Assembly: GCA_963715785.1 (NCBI GenBank)
Contig: OY970276.1
Location: 1,054,001 to 1,118,000, forward strand
DNA from: LD21 sp963715785
Lineage (GTDB): Bacteria; Bacteroidota; Bacteroidia; Bacteroidales; VadinHA17
Length of the DNA: 64,000 nucleotides
Direction: 5' to 3'
The notes under the pieces were generated by a model. The model was not told the origin of the DNA. It worked only from the letters and a program-made list of their open reading frames with translations, and made no database searches. This document shows, piece after piece, positions 56,962 through 64,000 of this stretch (the first letter of the stretch is position 1; the number at the start of each line of letters is the position of its first letter). Position numbers and translations under genes: made by a program.

Positions 56962-57117
56962 AAGGCTAATGTATTCTTCAAAAATCACCTTCTTCATTTG
57001 CATTATGAGAAGTGGTTTACTCTGATCAATCCGGATTTGATCAATCCCCTCGCGGATAAAAAGGCATATTCATTTTGAAGACCTCTAAAAACATTTGGAA
57101 AATGAAAATTATAAAAA

Positions 57118-57684
57118 ATGAAAATAAATAAATTAAAATTCATCATTACCTCATACATTCTAGTCAGCATAATGATAATATTTGGATGTTCAAAGAGTCC
57201 ATCAACTACTCTTTCCCCAGCTCGTGAAATAATAGGTACATGGAAATCGCTGGTACCTGTTACGGTTTATGAAGTAACAAATCTTACCAGCTGTACAAAT
57301 GTATCATCGAATTATACCTACGCAACTTTCCAATGCAAATTTACATTCGTCTTCAGCCAAACTCCAGGCGATACCCTACTGATTGTTCATGTATATGGTG
57401 ATACAATAAGCGGGAAATATCCTGTCTGTGGTGTTCGTCCGCCCATTGAGGACGGTTACCCTCTTGAGTTCAATGGAAAAGTGTCTAGTTCAGCTTTAAC
57501 ATTACTAGACGTTCTTTATACATATAATAGTTCAAATACTCTTTCATCCGGACTTCATGATGTCGGTGATTTTACTTTTACCAGCAGTTTGTTAACCGGA
57601 AAAATCTCCTGGATAGATTATTCTCAGGTTGGAGGAAGTTCCATTGGCTGGAAAACAGACCAGATAAGTCTGACAAAACAATGA
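57118..57684 (+). CDS. Lipoprotein of unknown function
   Basis: 188 residues, lipobox IFGC. A lipocalin-like start (EIIGTWKSLVPV) and four further cysteines are visible. Serine- and threonine-rich with a beta-strand pattern. I do not recognise the family. It opens a run with a T9SS protein and a FISUMP protein. Confidence 0.6.
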   Translation: MKINKLKFIITSYILVSIMIIFGCSKSPSTTLSPAREIIGTWKSLVPVTVYEVTNLTSCTNVSSNYTYATFQCKFTFVFSQTPGDTLLIVHVYGDTISGKYPVCGVRPPIEDGYPLEFNGKVSSSALTLLDVLYTYNSSNTLSSGLHDVGDFTFTSSLLTGKISWIDYSQVGGSSIGWKTDQISLTKQ

Positions 57685-57933
57685 GATGGACTACGGTCTG
57701 GCTGAGGCTGATCAAATCTTGATTAGCCGGGAACGATTCCCTGGTTGTAAAGTCTTAACCAGGGCATCTTTAAAGCTATAGTTGACGAATGGATTTTCTA
57801 AACTAAAAAAGAATAAATTGATTATGATCTGAAATAGATTTAAATTTGTTAAATAGGCCTACCTCATTAAAACACACCCGATTTCGTTCCTGGCAGGTTT
57901 TTAAAGCAGCAATAAAGTCTAAGCTGAAAGAAA

Positions 57934-58422
57934 ATGAAACAAGCAATAAAAGTTCTAAGTACGTTATGTTTGTGCATTTTTTCTACGGTCGTAGGTGCAG
58001 CACAATCGGCTATATCTGCAACTGGTGGAACTACATCGGGAACCGGAGGCTCTGTAAGCTATACAGTTGGCCAGATAGTGTATAGTACCTTGACAGGGGC
58101 TGATCGGATATTAACTCAGGGGGTACAACAAACTTATGAAATCACAATTGTTTCCTCAATCGAATCTCCAGGTATTAGCGAATTTGAATGCAAAATTTAC
58201 CCAAACCCAACCAGTGGAAAAGTTAAACTTACTTGCTCGAAATTTGATAATCCTAAAATGAGTTACTCTCTTTACGATATTCATGGATCTTTATTACAGC
58301 AGAAAACCATATTAAGCAAGGAATCCGATATTTATCTGGGATGTTATGCCAAGGCCCTCTACTTCTTAAAATTAAACATTAACGACAAGGAAGTTAAAGT
58401 ATTTAAAATTGTTAAAAAATAA
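57934..58422 (+). CDS. Short type IX secretion (T9SS) sorting-domain protein
   Basis: 162 residues. After a signal peptide and a short glycine/threonine-rich region (GGTTSGTGGSVSYTVGQIVY, shown as SVSYTVGQIVY) comes a T9SS type A sorting domain: KIYPNPTSGKVKL, YDIHGSLL and the end KVFKIVKK. The domain is normally cut off after secretion by the PorU system. The gene is followed six bases later by the FISUMP gene. Confidence 0.85.
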   Translation: MKQAIKVLSTLCLCIFSTVVGAAQSAISATGGTTSGTGGSVSYTVGQIVYSTLTGADRILTQGVQQTYEITIVSSIESPGISEFECKIYPNPTSGKVKLTCSKFDNPKMSYSLYDIHGSLLQQKTILSKESDIYLGCYAKALYFLKLNINDKEVKVFKIVKK

Positions 58423-58428
58423 GAATTC

Positions 58429-59547
58429 ATGAAAAAACCATTATTTACTCTGATTTCTATTTTATTTACCTTCTATCTCTCAGCGCAATCGCCAGATAAA
58501 ATGAGTTACCAATGTGTAGTCAGAAATTCTAATGGGACTTTGGTTACAAATCAAAGTGTGGGCCTTAGAATCAGCATTTTACAATATTCAGCCGTCGGAG
58601 CTGTTGTTTATCAGGAAACTTTTAGCCCTAATCCACAGACAGATGCAAACGGACTTCTTAGCGTCGACATTGGAAGCGGAATAATTGTGTCAGGAATATT
58701 TTCAAATATAAATTGGGCAAATGGACCATATTTTCTCAAAACAGAAACTGATCCTGCCGGAGGATCTGATTATACAATTTCAGGTGTCAGTCAACTGCTC
58801 AGTGTGCCATATGCGTTGTTTGCTAAAAACGCAGAACCCGTAAATGATATCATGGATCAATTATACGATCAGGGTTATTTAAAACCAAAAGATGGAGAAG
58901 GCAACAGCTATGAATTAATTAAAATTGGAAATCAACGCTGGTTGAAAGAGAACCTGAAAACAACAAAATATAATGATGGTACGGATATTCCTTTAGTAAC
59001 CGATAATGTTTCCTGGGGTGACAATACTTTGGGCGCATATTGTGATTATGACAATAATCCACTAAATTCTGAAACATATGGAAAGTTATATAATTGGTTT
59101 GTTGCTTCATGGAAAAACAGGTTAAATGTTTGCCCTGTTGGCTGGCATGTTCCAACCTTATCAGATTGGGGAATATTAAATCAATATCTGTCAGGTGGTA
59201 TTTGTTATGATAATATAACCAGTCAAAATTTAATTGGAAAATCACTTGCTTCATTAACATATTGGAATTCATCGACGCTAATCGGATCTCCTGGCAATAA
59301 TGATTACCCTGAATTTCAGAATATAACTGGTTTTACGGCGCTGCCAGCCGGCATTCGAGGAAATGATGGAGTTTTTGATGAGCTTGGTAAAACTACTTAT
59401 TGGTGGAGCCCGTCCGAATACATCATTCCGAATCAAGTAAGTTTAAATGGAAAAGGCGAGTCAATAGGCTATGATCGAATCGGATTAAATTATTTTGAAG
59501 CTTATAAGAAGACCTGTGGCGCTTCTATTCGTTGTATCAGAGATTGA
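58429..59547 (+). CDS. FISUMP domain surface protein
   Basis: 372 residues. A signal peptide (ends YLSAQ) is followed by a first domain (residues about 20-135, MSYQCVVRNSNGTLVTNQSV) common to Bacteroidota surface proteins, and a FISUMP domain (YELIKIGNQRWLKENLKT, CPVGWHVP, the end SIRCIRD). Closely related in its second half to the protein at 20228. It has no T9SS sorting domain of its own but follows a T9SS protein. Confidence 0.87.
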   Translation: MKKPLFTLISILFTFYLSAQSPDKMSYQCVVRNSNGTLVTNQSVGLRISILQYSAVGAVVYQETFSPNPQTDANGLLSVDIGSGIIVSGIFSNINWANGPYFLKTETDPAGGSDYTISGVSQLLSVPYALFAKNAEPVNDIMDQLYDQGYLKPKDGEGNSYELIKIGNQRWLKENLKTTKYNDGTDIPLVTDNVSWGDNTLGAYCDYDNNPLNSETYGKLYNWFVASWKNRLNVCPVGWHVPTLSDWGILNQYLSGGICYDNITSQNLIGKSLASLTYWNSSTLIGSPGNNDYPEFQNITGFTALPAGIRGNDGVFDELGKTTYWWSPSEYIIPNQVSLNGKGESIGYDRIGLNYFEAYKKTCGASIRCIRD

Positions 59548-59550
59548 TAT

Positions 59551-59698
59551 TGAATTCAGCAGAAGCCGGACTTTCCAGCGCAGCTCTGGCATTAAGAGAT
59601 CAGATCAGGCCTCTCAAAAATGAAGAATTGGAAATTATTAAGGCAAAAGCTCTCGCCGGTAATTCAATATTCAGGTTCCCGTCTCTCTCTCCTGTTTG
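59551..59698 (+). pseudogene. 3'-end fragment of an aldo/keto reductase gene
   Basis: In frame it reads ALALRDQIRPLKNEEL, then IIKAKALAGNSIFRFPS and a stop, closely matching the end of the reductase at 54674-55645 (SLRDRIKPLKTEEV, KAKALAGNPLFRFPS). Both stops are followed after 22-23 bases by the same palindrome. The rest of the gene is missing. Confidence 0.85.
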
Positions 59699-59721
59699 AA
59701 TTAGTTGGTATTTTCAATTTT

Positions 59722-59879
59722 TCGCCGTAGGCGATTCGGTATTGTAGAAAACGGGGTAATATCTTTTATCATTCTTCATTCGCCGTAGGTGATATGGTAT
59801 TGTATACGGTGTTTATTGATCGAATTGTTGGAATTTTGTATATTTGTTTAGCTGCATTATTAATAAATCCTAAATTGCT
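59722..59879. repeat. REP-like palindromes upstream of the transposase
   Basis: TCGCCGTAGGCGA at 59722 and TCGCCGTAGGTGA at 59780, each followed by the C/ATxGGTATTGTA tail, and the leader up to the ATG at 59880. The block is a diverged copy of 55668-55738 and 55925-56025. Confidence 0.8.
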
Positions 59880-60350
59880 ATGAAACCAGGAACATTTACT
59901 CAAATCTATGTCCAGCTCGTTTTCGCTGTACGAAACAGACATGCTGTATTAACAAAGCCTATTCGCTCACGTGTTTTTGAATACATGAGCGGAATCATTA
60001 CGAGCATGGGTCATAAATCCATTATTGTAAACGGAACCTCAAACCATGTACATATCCTCCTGGGATTAAATCCCAATATCTCCGTATCAAAAACGGTTTA
60101 TGAAATTAAAAGAGGTTCTTCGTTATTTATCAATAAAGAAAAACTTCTGACTGGTCGGTTTTCCTGGCAGGAAGGATATGGTGGTTTTTCATATAGCCGT
60201 TCACAAATTGCTGGTATCTATAATTATATTAATAATCAGGAATTACATCATCAGCAAAAAACATTCAAGCAAGAATACATCAATTATCTAAATGATAATG
60301 AAATGGAATTTGATAAGGAATTTTTATTTGATTTTTTGGAAGATATTTAA
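59880..60350 (+). mobile_element. IS200-like Y1 transposase (RAYT-type)
   Basis: 156 residues with the HUH motif in SNHVHILLG (His56, His58) and a tyrosine in IYNYINNQ (Tyr116 probable nucleophile). TQIYVQLVFAVRNR and FSWQEGYGGFSYS are typical of the IS200-like transposases of Bacteroidota that sit beside short palindromes. It would cut and join single-stranded DNA at such hairpins. There is no TnpB. Palindromes lie on both sides. Confidence 0.9.
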
Positions 60351-60371
60351 TCTTGTTAATACCTTCAGCTT

Positions 60372-60546
60372 CAATACCGTAAGCCCTACGGGCTATATGG
60401 TTAAATGCCATGTTCCGGCTACAAGACCATAAGCCCTGCGGGCTATATGGTTATGTGCCATGTTCCGGCTACAAGGCCATAAGCCCTACGGGCTATATGG
60501 TTATGTGCCATGTTCCGGCTATAATACCGTAAGCCCTACGGGCTAA
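60372..60546. repeat. Palindromic array with 50-base period
   Basis: AGCCC-TAC/TGC-GGGCT occurs at 60382, 60432, 60482 and 60532, exactly 50 bases apart. The spacers (TATATGGTTATGTGCCATGT followed by TCCGGCTACAAGGCCATA) are nearly identical, so this is a tandem repeat and not CRISPR. Confidence 0.85.
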
Positions 60547-60607
60547 TTACAAGCCCCATAATTCCATTTCGGATATCAATTGTGTGAGATCCCCAATTAT
60601 TCTTCAT

Positions 60608-60620
60608 TCGCCGCAGGCGA
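60608..60620. repeat. REP-like palindrome
   Basis: TCGCCGCAGGCGA followed by TCCGGTACTA, a further copy of the upstream family, between the transposase and the convergent large gene. Confidence 0.7.
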
Positions 60621-60627
60621 TCCGGTA

Positions 60628-63372
60628 CTATCTTTTCTTCACACCGTATGTTATCTCCTGATAACCGATTTTACCATCGTGCGAAATAGCCTCAACAACC
60701 ACTTCCATATTTCCAGGGACATCCGCATTATAAAAGGTTGCTGAAGTCTTACCCAGGCTATCGGTAACCAGTTTTGGTTTCCAGGAAATCAGAGCCCGTA
60801 AGTCGGGCTTAAACCAATCGCCGGGTTGAAGATTTTCGTACTTTGGGGCATAGAATTCTCGAGGGGTTGAAAATACCGGCACAACCGCCTTAAAGATGCC
60901 TTTGGCCTTATGTATTCCATATATTCCATTCCCCCCATAGGTATAAATGGCAATTACATCGATGGTTGGTGGCGTACTTGCCGGAGAACATTCAGGGCAA
61001 AATTCAAACCAGATTGTATATCTGTTACTGACATCCTTAATGATTTCAAAGCTGCTTACTTCGCTTGGTGGAATATAAGCAACTGAACCGTAGTCATCAT
61101 GATTAACGCCCTTGCCGTCAACAACCACCAGTGTTGGGACTGATTTCCTTACTTCGGCAAGGAGTTCCCCATCGTATCTGAATATTCTGATCTGGTTGGG
61201 GAATTTGGACTGAAGAACGCTATAAAGTCCAAAGGACCATTTTTCCTCTTCCTTCTTAATGATTTCACCACTGATAACCTCATTTGGTTTTCCATATTCC
61301 TGCATCACCTTTCTCCTGACAGGCGTCATTCTGTAAGCTTCAACTTTAACTTCGCCTAAAAGAATCCCATTCGACAACTTATACGTATCATCAACCTTTT
61401 TCCGCTCAATATTGGTTTCAACGAGTTGTTTTATAACGCTGTCAACTTTACCTACTAAAGGGATATGATCAAATGAAATCCCTGGTGATTCCTTTTTATC
61501 AAGAACAATCGTATAATCTTTATTTTTACCCGAATGACTGGCACTTTGTATCAATATGTTAAGATTCTCGCCATACTCATCATTTAAATTGAAGTAAAAT
61601 CTTCCCAGGCTGTCAGTTGTCAGAGTCTGAACAGTTTTTCGGCGACCGAAGGTCATCATTGTCAACTCCGCCTCTTTCCTTTTTTTCCCGAAAAGTATTC
61701 CACTCACGAAACCCGAAAGATTTAGCCTCGATTCGGGCTGATAGATGACTGTATCCACAGATTTATTATAGAGATACTTACTCCATCCCTGTGTAAGCAT
61801 AAGTGCGTCCAGATCCTCATAGCCTTTTTTATTTGAGAAGTAAAATCCAGGGTCTTCAATTTCACCCCTCAGATCTGAACTCATCAGAAAATATGATAAT
61901 ATATTCTGACGGGAATTCTGGATCTGCCTCATTTGTTCCTTATTCACCACAAGCAATGACATATTTGCGGCAACCGGTTCATTAAGATTATTTGTGGTCC
62001 TAATGTCTAATTTGGTCGACTCGCGTTGCAGGTAATTATCCTTGTCGGTGGAGATATCAATATTTAGCCGGCTTTCAGGTCTCTCATTAAAATAGAGTCG
62101 TTCCGCAACGGGACGGAGGTTGCTGTCCAACATGGTAAAGGATATGATACCATCGGGAAGTTTATCTGCGGGCAGTGAAAATGCAAGTGCTCCATCCTTT
62201 AATTTTCCTTTTATTTCATAAAAGAGCACCCCTCTGCATTTAACTTTTATGCAAATGCTATCATTATTTAAATAACTAGAACGAGCGGCCAGGAATATTT
62301 CACCCGGCTTTCTCCTGACTGACAGCACATTTCCTTGTAGAGCTACCCTGGGTAAAGGATAAATATTTGACATATTACTGTCTGATTGTAATTTTAACCT
62401 GGCAAAATAGGCAGAGTGTTTATCCGGATTGTTCAATAAAAAACTGCCCATTCCTAATTTATTGCTTTCAAACCTGGAAATTATTTCTCCCCTGGCATTT
62501 ATGATATCTCCCAACACACCTTTACCCCTGCCCGAATATTCTAAAGCCTTGAAGCCAACCCGGCTCCCTATTCCATCAACCAGTTCCCCGCTTTCGGGGA
62601 AAAACTGAAGATCGAGATGATCCTTATCCAGGACTATTGTTTTTGAAAAGCCGGATAATTTTTTCGTTAGCATTTTCAAGGTAACAAACTGACAGCTGTC
62701 GGGGATGTCATATTCAACTTTGAATTTATCATCCTTGTCTTTTCTGATCGTTAACGAGTCAACATTCTTATCGATGGTTATTATAACCGTCAGTTCTTTT
62801 TTGTTAAGACTGTCAATTGCCGCAGGATCAAAACAGGCGGTAAGCCGACGCTTGTTATCCTTTTTTTCAAGAAGTGTGACATTATAAATTGGTTCTTTTT
62901 TCACCTTTTCTGAAGAAGAAAAGACCTGAATATATTCATTAAAGAAAAAGTCGGTCCCAAAGTTTCTATCCCATTCCGTATATGCCCTGATCTGATAGGT
63001 GCCATCAGGATAGTCTTTATTCAGATCAAAAAATCCATTGCCGATACCATTCTCCAGTTTTATCAGCTTTCTCTCAATTAATTTTTCGTCAGGACCAATT
63101 AGCTCTGCATATAATACACCGCTCAAATTGGTGAGGTGGTGGTCGCTGGCATTTGTAACGATGGATTTAAACCAAATGGTTTTGTCTGTTGTATAAACTT
63201 TCCCATCCAATTGTAAATAGATTTTTTCAGGTTCCGGGCCAATGGAATAGATGTGAGGGGCCTGTGAGCGCGCAGGAACCTTTAAGATTACGAACAACGA
63301 TAATGCCAAGACCGAAATTCTAAATGTCTTCCTGAAAGCTGAATCTCCACAGGAATAATCAGGTTGAATCAT
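60628..63372 (-). CDS. Large exported MG2-like / plug-domain surface protein
   Basis: 914 residues. The signal sequence has a long charged front (MIQPDYSCGDSAFRKTFR). Then comes a macroglobulin-like MG2 region (EKIYLQLDGKVYTTDKTIWF, shown as YLQLDGKVYTTDKTIWFK), a middle region of unknown fold, and a C-terminal part with a TonB-plug-like stretch (VPTLVVVDGKGV, VSSFEIIKDVSNRY). The family is frequent in Bacteroidota and is thought to act at the cell envelope, but its function is unproven. The 3' end of a paralogue is preserved at 56033. Confidence 0.85.
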   Translation of the reverse strand: MIQPDYSCGDSAFRKTFRISVLALSLFVILKVPARSQAPHIYSIGPEPEKIYLQLDGKVYTTDKTIWFKSIVTNASDHHLTNLSGVLYAELIGPDEKLIERKLIKLENGIGNGFFDLNKDYPDGTYQIRAYTEWDRNFGTDFFFNEYIQVFSSSEKVKKEPIYNVTLLEKKDNKRRLTACFDPAAIDSLNKKELTVIITIDKNVDSLTIRKDKDDKFKVEYDIPDSCQFVTLKMLTKKLSGFSKTIVLDKDHLDLQFFPESGELVDGIGSRVGFKALEYSGRGKGVLGDIINARGEIISRFESNKLGMGSFLLNNPDKHSAYFARLKLQSDSNMSNIYPLPRVALQGNVLSVRRKPGEIFLAARSSYLNNDSICIKVKCRGVLFYEIKGKLKDGALAFSLPADKLPDGIISFTMLDSNLRPVAERLYFNERPESRLNIDISTDKDNYLQRESTKLDIRTTNNLNEPVAANMSLLVVNKEQMRQIQNSRQNILSYFLMSSDLRGEIEDPGFYFSNKKGYEDLDALMLTQGWSKYLYNKSVDTVIYQPESRLNLSGFVSGILFGKKRKEAELTMMTFGRRKTVQTLTTDSLGRFYFNLNDEYGENLNILIQSASHSGKNKDYTIVLDKKESPGISFDHIPLVGKVDSVIKQLVETNIERKKVDDTYKLSNGILLGEVKVEAYRMTPVRRKVMQEYGKPNEVISGEIIKKEEEKWSFGLYSVLQSKFPNQIRIFRYDGELLAEVRKSVPTLVVVDGKGVNHDDYGSVAYIPPSEVSSFEIIKDVSNRYTIWFEFCPECSPASTPPTIDVIAIYTYGGNGIYGIHKAKGIFKAVVPVFSTPREFYAPKYENLQPGDWFKPDLRALISWKPKLVTDSLGKTSATFYNADVPGNMEVVVEAISHDGKIGYQEITYGVKKR

Positions 63373-63652
63373 ACTATCAAGAATTAATCAGGTCAACTTT
63401 AAGCTATGGCTTTCGTCGAACATTTGCCAATTGACAATCAACGCAATAATCACCAAATTTTATGCCAGGTTCTACCAAATTCAGTCACAGGGAAAATTAC
63501 CTTAGGATTTAACCTGGATTGCTCTTATCTGACTTTACAAAACTGAAAATAAAGTTACATTAAATATTGAACTTATATAAAATTCGTCTCATATAATGAG
63601 GTTTTTAAATATCGTATAATACCCGATCCGGAATGAAAATACGATGCAGAAA

Positions 63653-63968
63653 ACCCACCTGGGCTCGAACCGGGCCGAGCGTTAAAAAATAGCCCGGGGG
63701 GCTATTTTAGCGAAGGAGACAGGCTGTCGCGGTGGCTCGGGCCCAGGCATATAGATAATGTATTTTTTGAATATTGCAAAAGCCTGCTAAATAAGCAGGC
63801 TTTCATGTTGACCCACCTGGGCTCGAACCGGACCAAGCGTTAAAAAATAGCCCGGGGGGCTATTTTAGCGAAGGAGACAGGCTGTCGCGGTGGCTCGGGC
63901 CCAGGCATATAGATAATGTATTTTTTGAATATTGCAAAAGCCTGCTAAATAAGCAGGCTTTCATGTTG
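63653..63968. repeat. Two tandem 158-bp repeats seeded by a tRNA 3' end
   Basis: Copies at 63653-63810 and 63811-63968 are almost identical, and a third start at 63969 runs into the tRNA. Each begins with the tRNA T-arm sequence ACCCACCTGGGCTCGAACC. Inside are an inverted partner, GGCTCGGGCCCAGG, a hairpin TAGCCC/GGGCTA with long A/T arms, and the hairpin AAAGCCTGCT/AGCAGGCTTT. Confidence 0.9.
63937..63961 (-). terminator. Terminator hairpin after the tRNA gene
   Basis: AAAGCCTGCT and AGCAGGCTTT with a 5-base loop; on the minus strand the stem ends in CTTTT, just past the tRNA 3' end. The same hairpin is repeated at 63779-63803. Confidence 0.6.
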
Positions 63969-64000
63969 ACCCACCTGGGCTCGAACCAGGACTCTGCGGA
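63966..64000 (-). tRNA. tRNA, 3' part only (truncated by window edge)
   Basis: On the minus strand a T-arm CCTGG-TTCGAGC-CCAGG is followed by the acceptor strand TGGGTCA. The 5-base variable loop is AGAGT. The anticodon lies outside the window, so the isotype cannot be named. CCA is not encoded. The 3' portion is repeated in the tandem copies downstream. Confidence 0.75.

Larger units (their letters stand above)
56480..57117. other. AT-rich intergenic region with terminator and promoter
   Basis: No gene over 60 residues looks real here. It holds the terminator at 56846 and the promoter-like TAACTTTG at 56954. The stretch 56500-56850 has no visible feature. Confidence 0.4.

Noticed and set aside
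59880..60350. Complete IS200/IS605 element with TnpB
   Set aside because: Only the Y1 transposase is present; there is no TnpB gene on either side.
60372..60546. CRISPR array
   Set aside because: Spacing is regular (50 bases), but the spacers are nearly identical and no cas genes are near; it is a tandem repeat.

Overview
The window reads as chromosomal DNA of a member of the Bacteroidota, most likely a free-living relative of Bacteroidales/Marinilabiliales. The evidence is two SusC-like outer-membrane beta-barrel receptors with carboxypeptidase-regulatory N-termini, a type IX secretion sorting domain, FISUMP, DUF3078, DUF4251 and DUF2141 proteins, many short lipoproteins, a GH95 fucosidase, and repeated TAnnTTTG promoter -7 elements (TAACTTTG) with almost no Shine-Dalgarno sequences. 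No rRNA, CRISPR array or complete prophage was seen.

Layout. 1-9.2 kb: a co-directional run (concanavalin-like protein, TrpF-like protein, DUF1349-like protein, VOC protein overlapping a NUDIX hydrolase), another VOC protein, an RluA pseudouridine synthase, an SDR, a HerA-like ATPase, and a DUF3078 barrel protein with MscL. 9.2-15.6 kb: GH95 alpha-fucosidase, DUF2141 protein and a two-gene carotenoid unit. 15.7-21.3 kb: a one-chain fatty-acid kinase (FakA and FakB domains joined), a TPR protein, a hydrolase, a FISUMP lipoprotein and DgkA. 21.4-31 kb: DUF4251 protein, a multiheme cytochrome with one CX3CH site, a receptor, RsgA, a cysteine hydrolase and a run of unrecognised lipoproteins. 31-39.8 kb: GNAT, a PAS histidine kinase, a membrane LytTR regulator next to a second receptor, and enolase. 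40-42.5 kb: a DUF364 protein overlapping a 570-residue fusion that looks like an ECF S component, an EcfT-like membrane part and a THEP1-type NTPase. 42.6-55.6 kb: a MacB/FtsX-type permease, a broken PQQ-propeller gene, OsmC, an isochorismatase-fold protein, a MarR/MFS operon with a readable promoter and operator, DedA, alcohol dehydrogenase, an F420-reductase-like protein, NTF2/hydrolase pair and a Tat aldo/keto reductase.

55.6-64 kb is a rearranged repeat region. An IS200-like (RAYT-type) Y1 transposase is flanked by two families of small palindromes. A block holding the 3' end of an aldo/keto reductase gene, the palindromes, the transposase leader and the 3' end of a 914-residue MG2-like protein gene is present twice, each copy decayed differently. 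Past it lie two full 158-bp tandem repeats that begin with the 3' end of a tRNA whose real copy runs off the window edge.

The most promising undescribed system is the DUF364 plus S/T/THEP1 fusion pair at 40.0-42.5 kb: a possible one-polypeptide ECF-like importer powered by an NTPase that is not an ABC ATPase, co-translated with a putative metal-chelation enzyme.
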